Origin: Siphonodentalium dalli
Taxonomy: Eukaryota; Mollusca; Scaphopoda; Gadilida; Siphonodentaliidae
Assembly: GCA_032622095.1 (NCBI GenBank)
Contig: CP136068.1
Location: 121,587,989 to 121,651,988 of the forward strand
DNA: 64,000 bases
Direction of reading: 5' to 3'
Below the pieces are notes generated by a model. The model did not search any database. It was not told the DNA's origin and worked only from the letters and a program-made list of their open reading frames with translations. Each line of letters starts with the position of its first letter. Position 1 is the stretch's first letter. Shown one piece after another: positions 33,479 to 44,224 of this stretch. The translations under genes were made by a program, and so were the position numbers.

Positions 33479-34860
33479 TATATTTTTTGCCCATAAAGGC
33501 ATAATAAGGTGGTTTATTTCTGAATTGCTCTCGCACTCGCAATTTTCAATTCACGGGTGCTAAAATGTGCACTCGTCCCTTTTGTCAAAATGATTATGAT
33601 GACTTTAATCGTTGATTCAATATTGAACTATTTGAAGGTTTATTTTAATCTTTTTCTGTTTCAATTCAATTATGGGCATGTGAAAGTGTGACTACATGTA
33701 GACAGACATGTAGGTGTACATGTATGTCCCATTATGAAATTGTTTTAGAGAAACACCCAACATGTGATTATATTACAGGGTGCAATTACACCCGTCTTAT
33801 TAATTGCGGGAGCAAATAATTGCTCTTGTTGTGTTTTCCTCCTGGGAAGGACTGGCATGTTCAACTTGAAATTTCCAACTGCAACCATCTGACTTAAAGC
33901 CAGTCGACCCAACTGGAACCAAACTATATATTTTACAACTGGTACTCCAAGCTCTCCAACTGTTGGAAATTTAGAACATGACATCCTTCATAAAGTTAGA
34001 AATATTCTGAATGTGGCCATTTATTGGTCTAATTACAACATATTTTCCACTGAATACCAAAATTGGGGTCAAAACCAGAAAATTTGCCACCCCCCCTAAT
34101 TAAGTGGTTCTAAACTCAGCTTATAAATCAACCCATGAAGTTAACAATCCATATATATATGGGGTAAATATCCTATATCTGCCCCTATTTGAATCAAATG
34201 TAAAACCCAATCTATGAGATCCATTGATCTAGTAATTTCAAAGGGTATATTTTAGGAGCTGAAGCGGATTTCGTTTTCCACAAAATTAGTTACAAAAGTA
34301 CTAGTTATTATATTGCACCACTGATAATTGTTCCTTGAAATTATCAGCTTAATAAAAAAGACATCATTTGCATAGATGAAAAAGAGCTAATAGCCTATAT
34401 AAATAATATTGTAACATCTGCCTGGTATACAACTGCATAGAACAAACACATGGCTCATTTAAATTGAAATGAATGACACAGATAACCATTCTCCCCTACT
34501 GCTCTTTTTTGCTTATCAAACAATGTCAGATAACATCATCTGCAACTATGACCACATAGCACATAAGAGAGTGGCATGTATTGACTTATTAAGCTTATTG
34601 TTGATATTAATCTTATTGTTGATAGTGAAAGTCATGACTTGTCAAACAAATTTAGTTTCATTGGGAATATGAAATAACAACATAATAGGGGTGTTTGACC
34701 CTTCAAATGGCAAGAATAATCTGTCTGTTCCTGATTTTTCTCCCAGACCCTGGACTGATTTCAACCAAATTTGGTGTGGTGATTCGGGGTACCCCATTGG
34801 ATGTTATAATGGCAATAGTTTTTGAAAACTTAATCTGAAAAAAATAATAATAATTCACAT
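33479..34860. other. No recognisable feature
   Basis: A long stretch without repeats that I recognise. Short open frames lack domains or splice context. Confidence 0.4.
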
Positions 34861-35215
34861 TTAAAAAGGAAAATAGGAATTTGAAAAAATCTGAAGACCA
34901 GTCACCCAAGGACCCTTCATATCAAATATGAACCATTTCGACCCGATGGTACTTGAGAATAAGTTGTTTTAAGAATTACTATGGCCCTGGCTTCGCACCT
35001 ATTTGACCAAGTGAGCTCATTTGAACAAATCAGAATGTGAGTCACCTAGGGAACATCCACACCAAATATGAACCCATTCAGTGTTATGGTTCCGGAGAAG
35101 ATGTTTAAAGAATTGTTGACGGATGGACGGAGAGATGGACGGCCAGACGGACGGAAGGATGACGGACGAGGAGTGATGAGTATAGCTCCACCGCAGACAT
35201 CCAGTGAGCTAAAAA
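34860..35215. repeat. Diverged tandem repeats ('cacaccaaatatgaac' family)
   Basis: Same family as 2630-3430, ending in 'gatggacggccagacggacg' and the 'gagtatagctccaccg' tail. Confidence 0.6.
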
Positions 35216-35224
35216 CAATGCTTA

Positions 35225-35363
35225 TTTGAGACTATAGATACTTCCCAGAAGATGAGGCCAAAGCAGGAGGTTCCAGAGGGTGAATTTGGTGATGATAGCG
35301 TCAATAAATTCACCCTCTGGGAACATCATTCTGCAAATGTCAGACACACTAAATTCAGGCTTG
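35225..35363. mobile_element. Family C MITE, right portion
   Basis: Carries the inner 'gactatagatacttcccaga' section, the second hairpin and the end 'ctaaattcaggcttg'. The left half is absent. Confidence 0.6.
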
Positions 35364-35589
35364 ACCGAGATCATTTCTCAGGTGAGGTCGTAACTAACGA
35401 ATCAATTTGCAATGATTATTATGACCTTATCAACGTGAGAATCAATCTAAACGGGAATTAGATCTCCGAAATGAAATTGATGAACACCAAAAGATAGTTA
35501 TGGTAAAGGGTTATCTGACAGGCAAGAGTGCGCAAGCATATTTTTACAGGAGATATTTAGGAAAAACAATTATTGGTTATAATTACACA

Positions 35590-35795
35590 GTGTATGACTG
35601 TGAGAGCAGGTATTGATCTGACGATGAATATGATTGTGTTGCTTATAATCGAGGGTACTTCTCCCGACAGAAACTATGCTTTCATGATTAAATCCATGAC
35701 CATGAATAAAATATGGTTGCAAGGTTAAAATTTGCAATATGACCTCACCTGGAACTTTAGACTTTTACAGATATCGAAAGCACGGATAACACTTT
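35590..35795. repeat. Direct duplicate (partner 36788-37002)
   Basis: 'atgaatatgattgtgttgct', 'tataatcgagggt' and 'catgaccatgaataaaatat' recur in the same order and spacing about 1.2 kb downstream at roughly 80-85% by eye. Confidence 0.7.
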
Positions 35796-35964
35796 GTAAA
35801 ACTATGTGTTGTTTGGTTACAGTGATTATCCTCGGGCCCTCTTCACATGCTATACTGTTATTCAGTTAGCTACCCGGATATTGGTCTAGCACATCCGGAT
35901 TAAGTCTGTTGTGATTCTTCACAGGGAAACGATACAATATGCTTTATCATAGTTCTATCGTTTT

Positions 35965-36363
35965 TAAGCTTTGAAATAGTGTCTGTCATTTGCATAATGA
36001 GGTCCCCAGAGGGAGAATATAGTGATGATATCCTATACAGTGGGCTACCATCACCATCTGTTATGAGGGACCAAGGATCAGATTGAAATTCCCCATTTGA
36101 TGTTGGTGATGCTCACCCATTTGTCACCTCGTTTATGTATTTTTCTTCTGAAAATTAGGGGATATAGAAATTTCCCAGAAGGGAAAAAGTAACTAAAACA
36201 ATGTTAATGTGAGACTATAGAGACTTCTCAGAAGATGAGGCCTAAAGCAGAATGAGGTCCCCAGAGGGTAAATTTGGAGATGCTAGCCCGCTGTGCAGGA
36301 TAGCATCACTAAATTGACCCTCTGGAGAACTCATCGCGCAAAGACAGACAAACTTGCAGGCTT
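35965..36363. mobile_element. Family C long-form MITE (subtype with 'acttcccagaag')
   Basis: From 'aagctttgaaatagtgtctg' to 'acttgcaggcttg', with the inner section 'gatatagaaatttcccagaa' and a second hairpin. It lies between the two copies of the direct duplicate. Confidence 0.65.
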
Positions 36364-36787
36364 GGACTCTTCACAAAGGGAAACGATACGATACACATTA
36401 ACACTGTGTTATAATCCTATTGGTTTGAAAAACTTTTTCGGTAGTTTCAACTTTAACCCTTTAATAGTGATGGGATCTGTGCTGGTGACAGACACACTAT
36501 TTGAAGACTGGAAGCCATTGAGAAATGTTTTATTTGAGGGGTAAATCATGGAAAACGACATGCTCTTCCTACCCCTGAGAATGATAATTCCATACAATCT
36601 AGGAACAAATATATATCCGAAGATATCGGAATCGTAATTACGATCAGCGGAGTCGGTAGTGCATTTCATTATTGCATGTCTTATTCCTTACATTAGCCCT
36701 TTCATGGGAGCTGTGCTGGTACAGCATTAAAGATCATTAAAGTTGGATGATTTTAAAGGCAAATAATTTCTGTAATGTGCTTAGGTA
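36364..36787. other. Fragments of piggyBac-like MITE ends
   Basis: Contains 'tttaaccctttaatagtgatg' near 36453 and 'agccctttcatgggagctgt' near 36695. These look like degraded ends of the TTAACCCTTT family. No intact element. Confidence 0.4.
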
Positions 36788-37002
36788 AAAATGTTCACAC
36801 ATTGTATGACAATGAGAGTAAGTATTGATCTGTTGATGAATATGATTGTGTTGCTTATAATCGAGGGTCTACATCCCGAAAGAAACTTGGCCTTCATGAT
36901 TAAATCATGACCATGAATAAAATATGGTTGCATAGTACAAATTTTCAATGAGACTTCACCCAGATCTTTAGATTTTACAATGATAGAAAGCACAGATAAT
37001 AA
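36788..37002. repeat. Direct duplicate (partner 35590-35795)
   Basis: Second copy of the segment described at 35590-35795. Confidence 0.7.
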
Positions 37003-37114
37003 ATGCGAGGCTCCCTATGGGAGACTGAGAATGTATTGGCACAGGGTTTTCTCAAAATTTCAGGCAGCTCCAGTCATGGAAGGGTTAAGGATATATGAGC
37101 AGACGACAGCCAGA

Positions 37115-37513
37115 TTAACCCTTTACCCAACAGAACGGCCCTGTGCCAATGCATTCTCTTATATATGCGAGTCGACCATAGGTCGCCTCGCATATATAAG
37201 AGAATGCATTGGCTTAACAAATTAAACATTATAAAATTGTTAAAGAATGTAAGAAAAAATGGTAAAAAGTGTTAAAAAAAGATTTATTTAGGCCAATGCA
37301 TTCTCTTATATATGCGAGGCAACCTATGGTCGACTCGCATATATAAGAGAATGCATTGGCACAGGGCATAAGTGTAACTATCACAATGTGGTCAAGGAGC
37401 CGGTTCCAATGATATCCATATTTGTATGGTTCTATTGAGACAGACCGAAGATATTTTAGGCTGTTGAAGCTTTATTTGGCCGGTTTTGGCCGGTTTGTTG
37501 GGTAAAGGGTTAA
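37115..37513. mobile_element. Complete piggyBac-like MITE (TTAACCCTTTACCCAACA ends)
   Basis: TTAA borders with ends CCCTTTACCCAACAGAACGG and CCGGTTTGTTGGGTAAAGGG. Two hairpin modules lie at 37141-37210 and 37290-37365. The right part carries 'gaagatattttaggctgttg' as in the truncated copy at 14695. Confidence 0.75.
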
Positions 37514-37544
37514 ATGATAATACAAGTGCAGAATAATTCATATT

Positions 37545-37795
37545 GGTGGGAAATGTTCAGATAATAAGCAAGCCTTGAAATAGTGTGTCTGTAATTTGCA
37601 GAATGAGGTCCCCAGAGGGTGAATTTAGTGATGCTAGCCCGCTATGCGGGTAGCATCACTAAATTCACCCTCTGGGGACCTCATTCTGCAAATGACAGAC
37701 ACAGTATTTCAAGGCTTGCAGATAATAAGTCTCAACTTATTATCTGAACATTTCCTACCCATCCAGTATTTAGTACAGAAAGGGCAAACAAAGGA
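37545..37795. mobile_element. Family G MITE carrying a family C insertion
   Basis: 'aaatgttcagataataag' on the left and 'cttattatctgaacatttcc' on the right are the inner arms of family G, split by the family C element at 37569-37718. A right-end fragment ('tatttagtacagaaagggc') is still visible. Confidence 0.6.
37569..37718. mobile_element. Family C MITE (short form) with 11-bp flanking repeat
   Basis: CAAGCCTTGAAATAGTGTGT to the complement. CAGATAATAAG (11 bp) stands on both sides, instead of the usual 8 bp. Confidence 0.7.
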
Positions 37796-37990
37796 CACAT
37801 CACTGAAGTTGATAATTCAATTTGAATTAAAAAAAAAACTGGGTCAAAAGTGCGCACACTCCACATACAGTATAATTAAAGTAAGGAATAATACCTGCAA
37901 TAATGAAACGGACTACGAACTGTGCTGATCTACGAACTGTGCTGATCGTAATTACCCCCAAATAAAACATTTCTCAATAGCTTCCAGGCC

Positions 37991-38399
37991 CAAGCCTGTA
38001 AATAGAGTGTCTTGTCATTTGCAGAATGAGGTCCCGCATGGGATAGCATCACCAAATTCACCCTCTGGAGACCTCATTCTGCTTACATGTCTTCTGGGAA
38101 GTATCTATTGTTTCAAATTGTTTTTAGTTACTTTTTCCCTTCTGTTCAGTATCTATATTGCATATTTTGCAGCAGATCAAATTCATAATCGAGGTGACTA
38201 ATGGGTTTAAACATCACCAACTTCAACTGAGGAACTTCAATTTGATTCTAGGTCTCCCATAGCAGTTGATACCTAAGCAGAATGAGGTTCCCCAGAGAGT
38301 GAATTTGGTAATGCTGGCCTGCTGTTTAGGATAGCATCACTAAATTCACCCTCTGGGGACCTCGTTCTGCAAATGAGAGACACACTATTTAGAGGCTTG
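37991..38399. mobile_element. Family C long-form MITE next to the neuropeptide gene
   Basis: CAAGCCTGTAAATAGAGTGT to AGAGGCTTG, flanked by TCCAGGCC and TCCAGGGC (8 bp, one mismatch). It ends about 105 bp upstream of the coding exon, so it lies in an intron or 5' region. Confidence 0.75.
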
Positions 38400-38485
38400 T
38401 CCAGGGCTGGAAATTGGAATGTCATTTTCCTTGACTTTTCCAGGAACTGTACGAACTCCGTTCCTCAAGACTGGGAAATCATAAA

Positions 38486-38504
38486 ACTTTTTTTCTCATT
38501 TCAG
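38486..38504 (+). promoter_or_regulatory. 3' splice site before the neuropeptide coding exon
   Basis: The tract 'acttttttttctcatttcag' ends at 38504 with AG. It has the pyrimidine run expected of an acceptor. The ATG follows one base later, which implies that the upstream exon is 5' untranslated. Confidence 0.65.
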
Positions 38505-38505
38505 A

Positions 38506-38838
38506 ATGACACTGATTCAACAACTAGTGGCTTCATTCTTGGCAATATTGTTGCTCATTTCCTTGGTGAATACAGACAGAGTACTGCAAGAAAGCGAAAA
38601 CGATGATCTTGATGTGAACTATCCGTCTCATTTAACATACCTCTTGAGAAAGGCGGGTTCGAAAATGAATCCCCAAAGATTAATGCCACCCCCAATCCTG
38701 TACAAGCCATCAGCAGCAAAGAGAGCAGGTGGTGATTACTGGATATGGATGCCCGCCCAAGGATATATACCAGTTCGGCAAGCAGAGAACATGGCAAGGG
38801 AAGCAGGATCACCATCAAAAGTTTTGCGATACGGTTAA
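38506..38838 (+). CDS. Secreted neuropeptide-like prohormone, 110 aa
   Basis: Predicted secreted peptide precursor. Residues 1-23 (MTLIQQLVASFLAILLLISL then VNT) form a classical signal peptide. Dibasic convertase sites stand at 48-49 (RK) and 72-73 (KR). They would release an acidic N-terminal part, a proline-rich middle peptide (AGSKMNPQRLMPPPILYKPS..) and a C-terminal peptide beginning AGGDYWIWMPAQGYIPV. The protein ends in ..KVLRYG; a terminal glycine permits C-terminal amidation to -RY-NH2. There are no cysteines. The whole coding region is one exon with a good acceptor just before the ATG and a polyadenylation signal after the stop. Length and layout fit lophotrochozoan neuropeptide precursors. 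I could not assign it to a named family, so the function beyond secretion is inferred. Confidence 0.75.
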   Translation: MTLIQQLVASFLAILLLISLVNTDRVLQESENDDLDVNYPSHLTYLLRKAGSKMNPQRLMPPPILYKPSAAKRAGGDYWIWMPAQGYIPVRQAENMAREAGSPSKVLRYG

Positions 38839-38913
38839 AATTGTCTGACGTTCTTATGTGAGATGATTACATCGAATCGGCAGGAAATCAGTGTCACAAA
38901 TTGGTCAATTCAG

Positions 38914-38919
38914 AATAAA
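38914..38919 (+). terminator. Polyadenylation signal of the neuropeptide gene
   Basis: AATAAA lies 76 nt after the TAA stop and is followed by a T-rich stretch. This suits a short 3' untranslated region ending before the family B element at 38962. Confidence 0.6.
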
Positions 38920-38961
38920 TATTTTTTTCGTCAAAACTCTCAATTTTTCTTCACAATTATA

Positions 38962-39429
38962 CAGTAATGCCCTCAATAATTGACACATTTATAACCACAG
39001 CAGAATTATGGGTAATTTTTCAGGATTTAGTCGGAAATATGGCTTGTTACCATTCATCGGAAAGCTCTCACTGAATGCATTCTCAGTCTCCCATAGGGAG
39101 CTTCGCATTTATAAGAGAATGCATTGGCTTAACAATATTTACCTTGACCTTGTAATCCAGTTCGTTCTTTTATATATGCGAGGCTCCCTATGGGAGACTC
39201 GCATATATAAGAGAATGTACTGGCACAGGATCTATAATGCTGCACCAGCACAACTCCAGCCATGAAAGGGTTAACATCCGTCCAAATGAGTAATAAACCA
39301 ATCCAATGTATACTTTTATAACTGAGAGCTTTCCGATGAATGCAAACAAGCCACATTTCCTAATAAATCCTGAAAAATTACCCATAATTCTGCTGTGGTT
39401 TAGGTGTCGATTATTTAGGACCATGACTG
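38962..39429. mobile_element. Family B MITE split by another MITE
   Basis: The left arm (CAGTAATGCCCTCAATAATT to 'gaaagctctcactga', near 39074) and the right arm ('ctgagagctttccgatgaat' to 'ggaccatgactg', from 39322) belong to one palindrome. The ~248-bp interior is unrelated. Confidence 0.7.
39074..39321. mobile_element. Hairpin-module MITE nested in family B element
   Basis: Contains two hairpin modules ('atgcattctcagtctccc' and 'gcgaggctccctatgggaga') and the end CAGCCATGAAAGGGTTAA. It is followed by a short 'ccaatgtatacttttataa' segment also seen in family G at about 51960. The left TTAA end is missing. Confidence 0.6.
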
Positions 39430-39767
39430 TATCTTCATATTGATTAGAGTAGGATCTTTAGTCCTATATAAGTGCACGTTCCCAGAAACTCTTTTAATAC
39501 TAAAACTTATGATCTCGAAATGTTGATATGGATTCCAAGTGTTTATGAAAAATTGATATGAGTAGTAAGAATCTCCAAATCTCAAGTTAAATCTTTAAAC
39601 ACGAAATTGTAAATATTCTTAAATCTAGTTTTTCAGAGAAAAATCATTGAAAAGCCACATGTAAATGTGTAAATATTTGTACATATATAACATGATCGCA
39701 ATGCTTTTGTCAAGGAAAATGAGATGTAAATGAATTGAAATCGAAAAAAAAACCATACCGGTATAAA
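39430..39767. other. No recognisable feature
   Basis: AT-rich sequence. No exon, repeat or open frame was supported. Confidence 0.4.
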
Positions 39768-39914
39768 CAGGGGTGGCACCAGGGGAGGGGTCAGGGGGAT
39801 GTCAGGGAGAGTTACCCCTCGTCAGGGAGATCTGTAATGGTCAGCATGTTGGCTATAGCCCCCCTGTCGGGGGATCGTAGCCCCTGCATCAAGAAAATCC
39901 TGGCGCCACCCCTG
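39768..39914. mobile_element. 147-bp MITE with CAGGGGTGGC ends
   Basis: Inverted ends CAGGGGTGGCACCAGG and CCTGGCGCCACCCCTG enclose GC-rich sequence that also pairs internally ('cagggagagttacccctcgt'). CAGGGGTGGCGCC-type ends recall hAT elements, but no 8-bp duplication is evident. Confidence 0.55.
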
Positions 39915-40734
39915 ATCCTTAATGAATCCTATAACATAGAATGCTAACACCGGAACATTATAACAAGAGTCATTGAAAACTTGACAAATAATCGATAAAA
40001 ATAACTGGCTTCAGATGCAATTTGGCTGAACTATGAAAAACACGTCCAATTATTCTGCCGACAGCTTCTAGTGATTAGGTCAACAATTTGTGACGTCATG
40101 TTCATGTTACGGTCTGTGTTATTGGGGTATGAAACGGGTGACCCAATTGGCAGTTGACCAATCACAGAATAGGATTTAGTGTAACACGGACAGGTTATGT
40201 AAATATACATGTAAGTGTGTACTCTCAGGTGCATAATATTCGTGATGGCCTAATTATAGGGATGGGTGGGGATTTAGGCTGAAATTAATAATAGTGATGA
40301 CAATTTCACTCTATGTCTCAATGCCAAATAATAGTGATCGTTGGGAATTTTCTCAAAAATTAATAATCGTGCTGACACTGTTATTAGGCTCCTGAGAGTA
40401 ACACCAATAATTTAATTTCTATTTTGAAATACAAGCACAAGCATTGAGGGGCGGTTGGGGAGGGGGGGCAGTGCAAACGGAATTTCCCCAAGTTAGGAAT
40501 TTGGTCTGGTCCAAGGAGGGTGCCAATTATTAATTTGGGTCAATGCCGGAGCATGGCTTAAAGGTACTCAATCCGAGACGGTCCCCATATCATCAAGATA
40601 CAACAACAACAACAACATTTCTTCAAAATATGCTTTCGTTATCAGAATTTATTAATTGCAACCATAATAATGCTAACCACTGTCAACTGTGGTATAAAAT
40701 TTCCCAAAACGTGTTATTTATCAATGTTTTGTTC
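39915..40734. other. No recognisable feature
   Basis: Includes a short 'caacaacaacaaca' run near 40602 and a purine-rich patch near 40450. Otherwise plain. Confidence 0.4.
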
Positions 40735-41000
40735 AACTAAATATGGCCGTATTATCACTTGAGTGTCACGAAATTTGGCCGTATGACCACTTGATTTTAG
40801 AGTTATCCATCTTCATCTGCAATTTTGTCTGAGACTGTCCGTTTGACAGCATTTTTCTGGACAACAAATAATTACACATCTCGAGAAATAACCAACTTCA
40901 AAAATTGATATCTCATCACTCTGAGCTTTGATGGATGGGTTCTTCGACTCGAGTCAAATATTTTTAACACCGAAGCCAAAGAAATAGTAATTTAGGAGCG
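40735..41000. repeat. Dispersed repeat K, inverted copy
   Basis: Reverse complement of 31853-32120 (see there). Confidence 0.65.
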
Positions 41001-41555
41001 TTAATTCGGATAATACATCTTTAGTACACCCGTTGTTTGCTCATAATGATTGACATAAAAAAAAACTGATATCTGAAGTGTTTGGGCACAGATCAAATCC
41101 AAAATCAGCCTTGCGTATTCATGTCAAACAAGGGATATAACTCAGATAAAATTTTGAGACGGACCCAATATTCGAAACTGTGTACTCAGGCAAAATTTGT
41201 CGAACTTGACCTGTGTTTTTGTATGATTAAACCAAATACCAAGGTAAAACCGATCGAAAAACAAATACTAAAGATAACATTCGAACACAAAAATGATGAC
41301 GGATGGATGGCCAGACAGACTGATTACATAACTCGACAATTTTTCAACAGGCGTATCAAAAGCTATATGAATAAAAGAAATATATATATAGTGACAGTTC
41401 TTTATAGAGGAATACAGTGCTATGAATCACGATATGCCTACCTGCCATAGCACCGGATTTCTATAAAATACTTACAGAACATGAGTTATTGATTGGTTTG
41501 AGAAAACCTCAACTGGTGTGTATGAGTGAATCCAATGCATGAACGCGGAAGGTTT
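41001..41555. other. Partly 'ataactcag' repeat unit; otherwise unannotated
   Basis: Around 41085-41330 there is one diverged unit ('gggatataactcagataaaa', 'cgaacttgacctgtgttt'). The 122-codon frame here is a reading through that unit. Confidence 0.4.
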
Positions 41556-41572
41556 GCAAACGTGTGCAGATA

Positions 41573-41819
41573 AGCCTTGAAATAGCATGCCTGTCATTTG
41601 CAGAATGAGGTCACCAGAGGGTGAATTTAGTGATGCTACCCCGCATAGCGGGCTAGCATCACCAAATTCACCCTCTGGGGACCTCATTCTGCTGAGTTGT
41701 AAGCAGAATGAGGTCCCCAGAGGGTGAATTTGGTGATGCTAGCCCGCTATGAAGAGTAGCATCACTAAATTCACCCTGTGGGGACCTCATTCTGCAAATG
41801 ACAGACACGTTATTTCAAG
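41573..41819. mobile_element. Family C MITE flanked by a 17-bp direct repeat
   Basis: Double hairpin joined by 'gagttgtaag', ends 'agccttgaaatagcatgc' and 'gttatttcaag'. GCAAACGTGTGCAGATA occurs on both sides (41556-41572 and 41820-41836). The terminal bases of the element are shortened. Confidence 0.7.
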
Positions 41820-41889
41820 GCAAACGTGTGCAGATATTTGCAACCTCATCAATACCATTCAACGAATATTTAGGGCCCTGCAATTCGCT

Positions 41890-42020
41890 TTCATAGATTC
41901 GTTTCAAAATCGGCTGTCCTGTTTCAAATTGTACTGTCAATCTTTGCCATCAGGTGGATACAAATGATGTCTATTCCACAAACAACAATGGTTTTGTGCA
42001 AAGAAACCTACGATACTAAC
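41890..42020. repeat. Direct duplicate (partner 42868-42990)
   Basis: 'ctgtcctgtttcaaatt', 'caatctttgccatcaggtgg' and 'tttgtgcaaagaaa' recur downstream in order. Each copy lies directly after a family C element. Confidence 0.7.
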
Positions 42021-42182
42021 GAACTAAAGAATAAAATATGTCTACCAGGACTGCAGTGTTACAGGAATTATGGTCGTTTACTGAATGTATTATCTGAACA
42101 TTTTACCACCAATGAATAGGGATTCTTATGCACTTGCTATTGCTTATATTTCATGAACAGATGAATAGAACCTTCCGATGTA

Positions 42183-42315
42183 CAGTAATGCCCTAATTAA
42201 TCGACTCACCGAGAGCTTTCCGATGAATGGCAACAAGCCATATTTCTGACTAAATCCTGAAAAGTTACCCATTATTCTGCTGTGGTTATGGAGTCGATTA
42301 ATTAGGCAATTACTG
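42183..42315. mobile_element. Family B MITE, left arm deleted
   Basis: CAGTAATGCCCTAATTAATC is joined to the right arm ('cgagagctttccgatgaatg' to 'attactg'), with TA flanks. Confidence 0.7.
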
Positions 42316-42423
42316 TATGTTTATATAACTGAATGGAGAATCCACAATGTAAAGAAAAGGTTAAATCACACGGTATTGATGATCTCTTTTCAGTATCAAG
42401 TTTTCGAATCATCACAGTGACCG

Positions 42424-42866
42424 AAAGCCTGAGTTTGATTGTGCCTGTCATTTGCAGAATTAGGTCCCCAGAGGGTGAATCTAGTGACACTATCCAGCAT
42501 CGCGGGCTAACATCACCAAATTCACCCTCTGGGAACCTCATTCTGCTTAGGCCTCATCTTCTCTGGAAAGTTTCTTTGCTATCAAATTCTTCACATAGAT
42601 TCTATTTATTTTTTAGTTTAGTTTCTCTATATCCCCAAATTGGTAGACAACAAGTTGCATAATCGAGGTTCCCAATGGGTGTACATCACAATATTCACCA
42701 TTTGGGAACTTCAATCTGAGTCTTTGTCTCCCATAGCAGATGAGGCCATGCAGAATGAGGTCCCCTGAGCATGAATTTAGTGATGCAATCCCACTGTGCG
42801 GGATACCATCACTATATTCACCCTCTGGGGGTCTTAATTCTGCAAATGACTGTAAACTCAGGCTTG
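42424..42866. mobile_element. Family C long-form hAT-type MITE
   Basis: AAGCCTGAGTTTGATTGTGC to ACTCAGGCTTG. It has two hairpins and the 'agtttctctatatccccaaa' inner section in the same orientation as at 53038. The target duplication was not resolved. Confidence 0.7.
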
Positions 42867-42867
42867 A

Positions 42868-42990
42868 TTCGATTCAAAATCAGCTGTCCTGTTTCAAATT
42901 TTATTCAATCTTTGCCATCAGGTGGATACACATTATGTCAATTCAACAAACAACAAAGCTTTTGTGCAAAGAAAACTAGGATACTAACGA
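42868..42990. repeat. Direct duplicate (partner 41890-42020)
   Basis: See 41890-42020. Confidence 0.7.
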
Positions 42991-43074
42991 ACGATCACAC
43001 ATTCATGATGGTAAAAATTTGTCCCTATAATCTATTAATAGACCACCCAATTTGTGTAAGAATAAAAGCCACAC

Positions 43075-43125
43075 AATGGGCTAGCATCACTAAATTCACC
43101 CTCTGGGGCCCTCAATCTGGGGCCC
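43075..43125. mobile_element. Family C fragment
   Basis: Only 'gggctagcatcactaaattc' and the following 'accctctggggccctcaat' remain. Confidence 0.5.
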
Positions 43126-43234
43126 TCGAACATGAACGAACACGCACATGATAATAAGGATGTAATATAAAATTTAAGGAAACATACAAGGACATACCAC
43201 AAAAGTGATAAGTATCACCTTGAAAAGAGAGGTA

Positions 43235-43423
43235 CAGTAATGCCCTAAATAATCGACTCCTTAACCACAGCAGAATTATGGGTAACTTTTCAGGATTTAG
43301 TCAGAAATATGGCTCAGTGAGAGCTTTCCGATGGATGGCAACAAGCCATATTTCTGACTAAATCCTGAAAAGTTACCCATAATTCTGCTGTGGTTAAGGA
43401 GTCGATTATTTAGGGCATTACTG
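43235..43423. mobile_element. Family B MITE
   Basis: TA-flanked palindrome with a deletion in the left inner arm ('atatggctcagtgagagc'). Confidence 0.75.
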
Positions 43424-43498
43424 TAGTTAAATATTAACCTTACATGCTCATATGGTATAATCGCACTCAAAGTACTGTTGTACTGGTAGAGTTTGTTA

Positions 43499-43746
43499 TT
43501 AAACCCTTCCATGACTGGTGCTTCCTGAAATTTTGTGAAAGCCCAGTGCCAATGCATTCTCTTGTATATGTGAGTCTCCCATAGAGAGCCTCGCATATTT
43601 AAGAGAATACATTGGCCTAACAAAATTTACCCTGATCTTATAAGCCAGTGCATTCTCATATATTCGAGACTCATATATACAAGAGAAAGCACTGGCACAG
43701 GATCTTTAATGCTGAACCAGCATAGCTCCCATCATGAAAGGGTTAA
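43499..43746. mobile_element. piggyBac-like MITE with double hairpin
   Basis: TTAAaCCCTTCCATGACTGG to CATCATGAAAGGGTTAA. Hairpin modules lie at about 43548-43615 and 43641-43697, the second one shortened. Confidence 0.65.
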
Positions 43747-44224
43747 AAATGAATTTGATGTCATCGAAATACAATCAGATAATAATTTTGTCCCAATATA
43801 GAAATAAGAAATTACAGTATAATTTTTATTATTGGTTGCAAAAAGAACAGAAGTTTGTTATTATTCGGTATATTTTACACAATGGGGATAACAATATTAA
43901 TAGTTTTTCATGATTTCAGTGGTGGATCACTTGTTTTACTATTGCACATACCTGTTTGGGGCTTGAAACACAACACCATAATCCCTAATTCTTAAAACAG
44001 GCCATCATTAATCCCAGAAATTTAGAGAAATTCTTCTCCATCGCAGGATGATTTAAAGGCACAGATGGCCTTGTTTGTAGGTTATAATTTAGAAATAAAA
44101 GGTACAAAATTAAGAATGTCCTCAAGAATATACTAATTATACATTTTATAGTATAATGATTGTATGATTGCGATATTACCCACAAAACACACTTTGTGTG
44201 AACCAAGCAATTGTTTATATACAG
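43747..44224. other. No recognisable feature
   Basis: AT-rich sequence. No exon or repeat was supported. Confidence 0.4.

Noticed and set aside
41082-41450. 122-codon frame on the + strand
   Set aside because: It reads through a 'gggcataactc' repeat unit; similar frames arise in other copies of that repeat.
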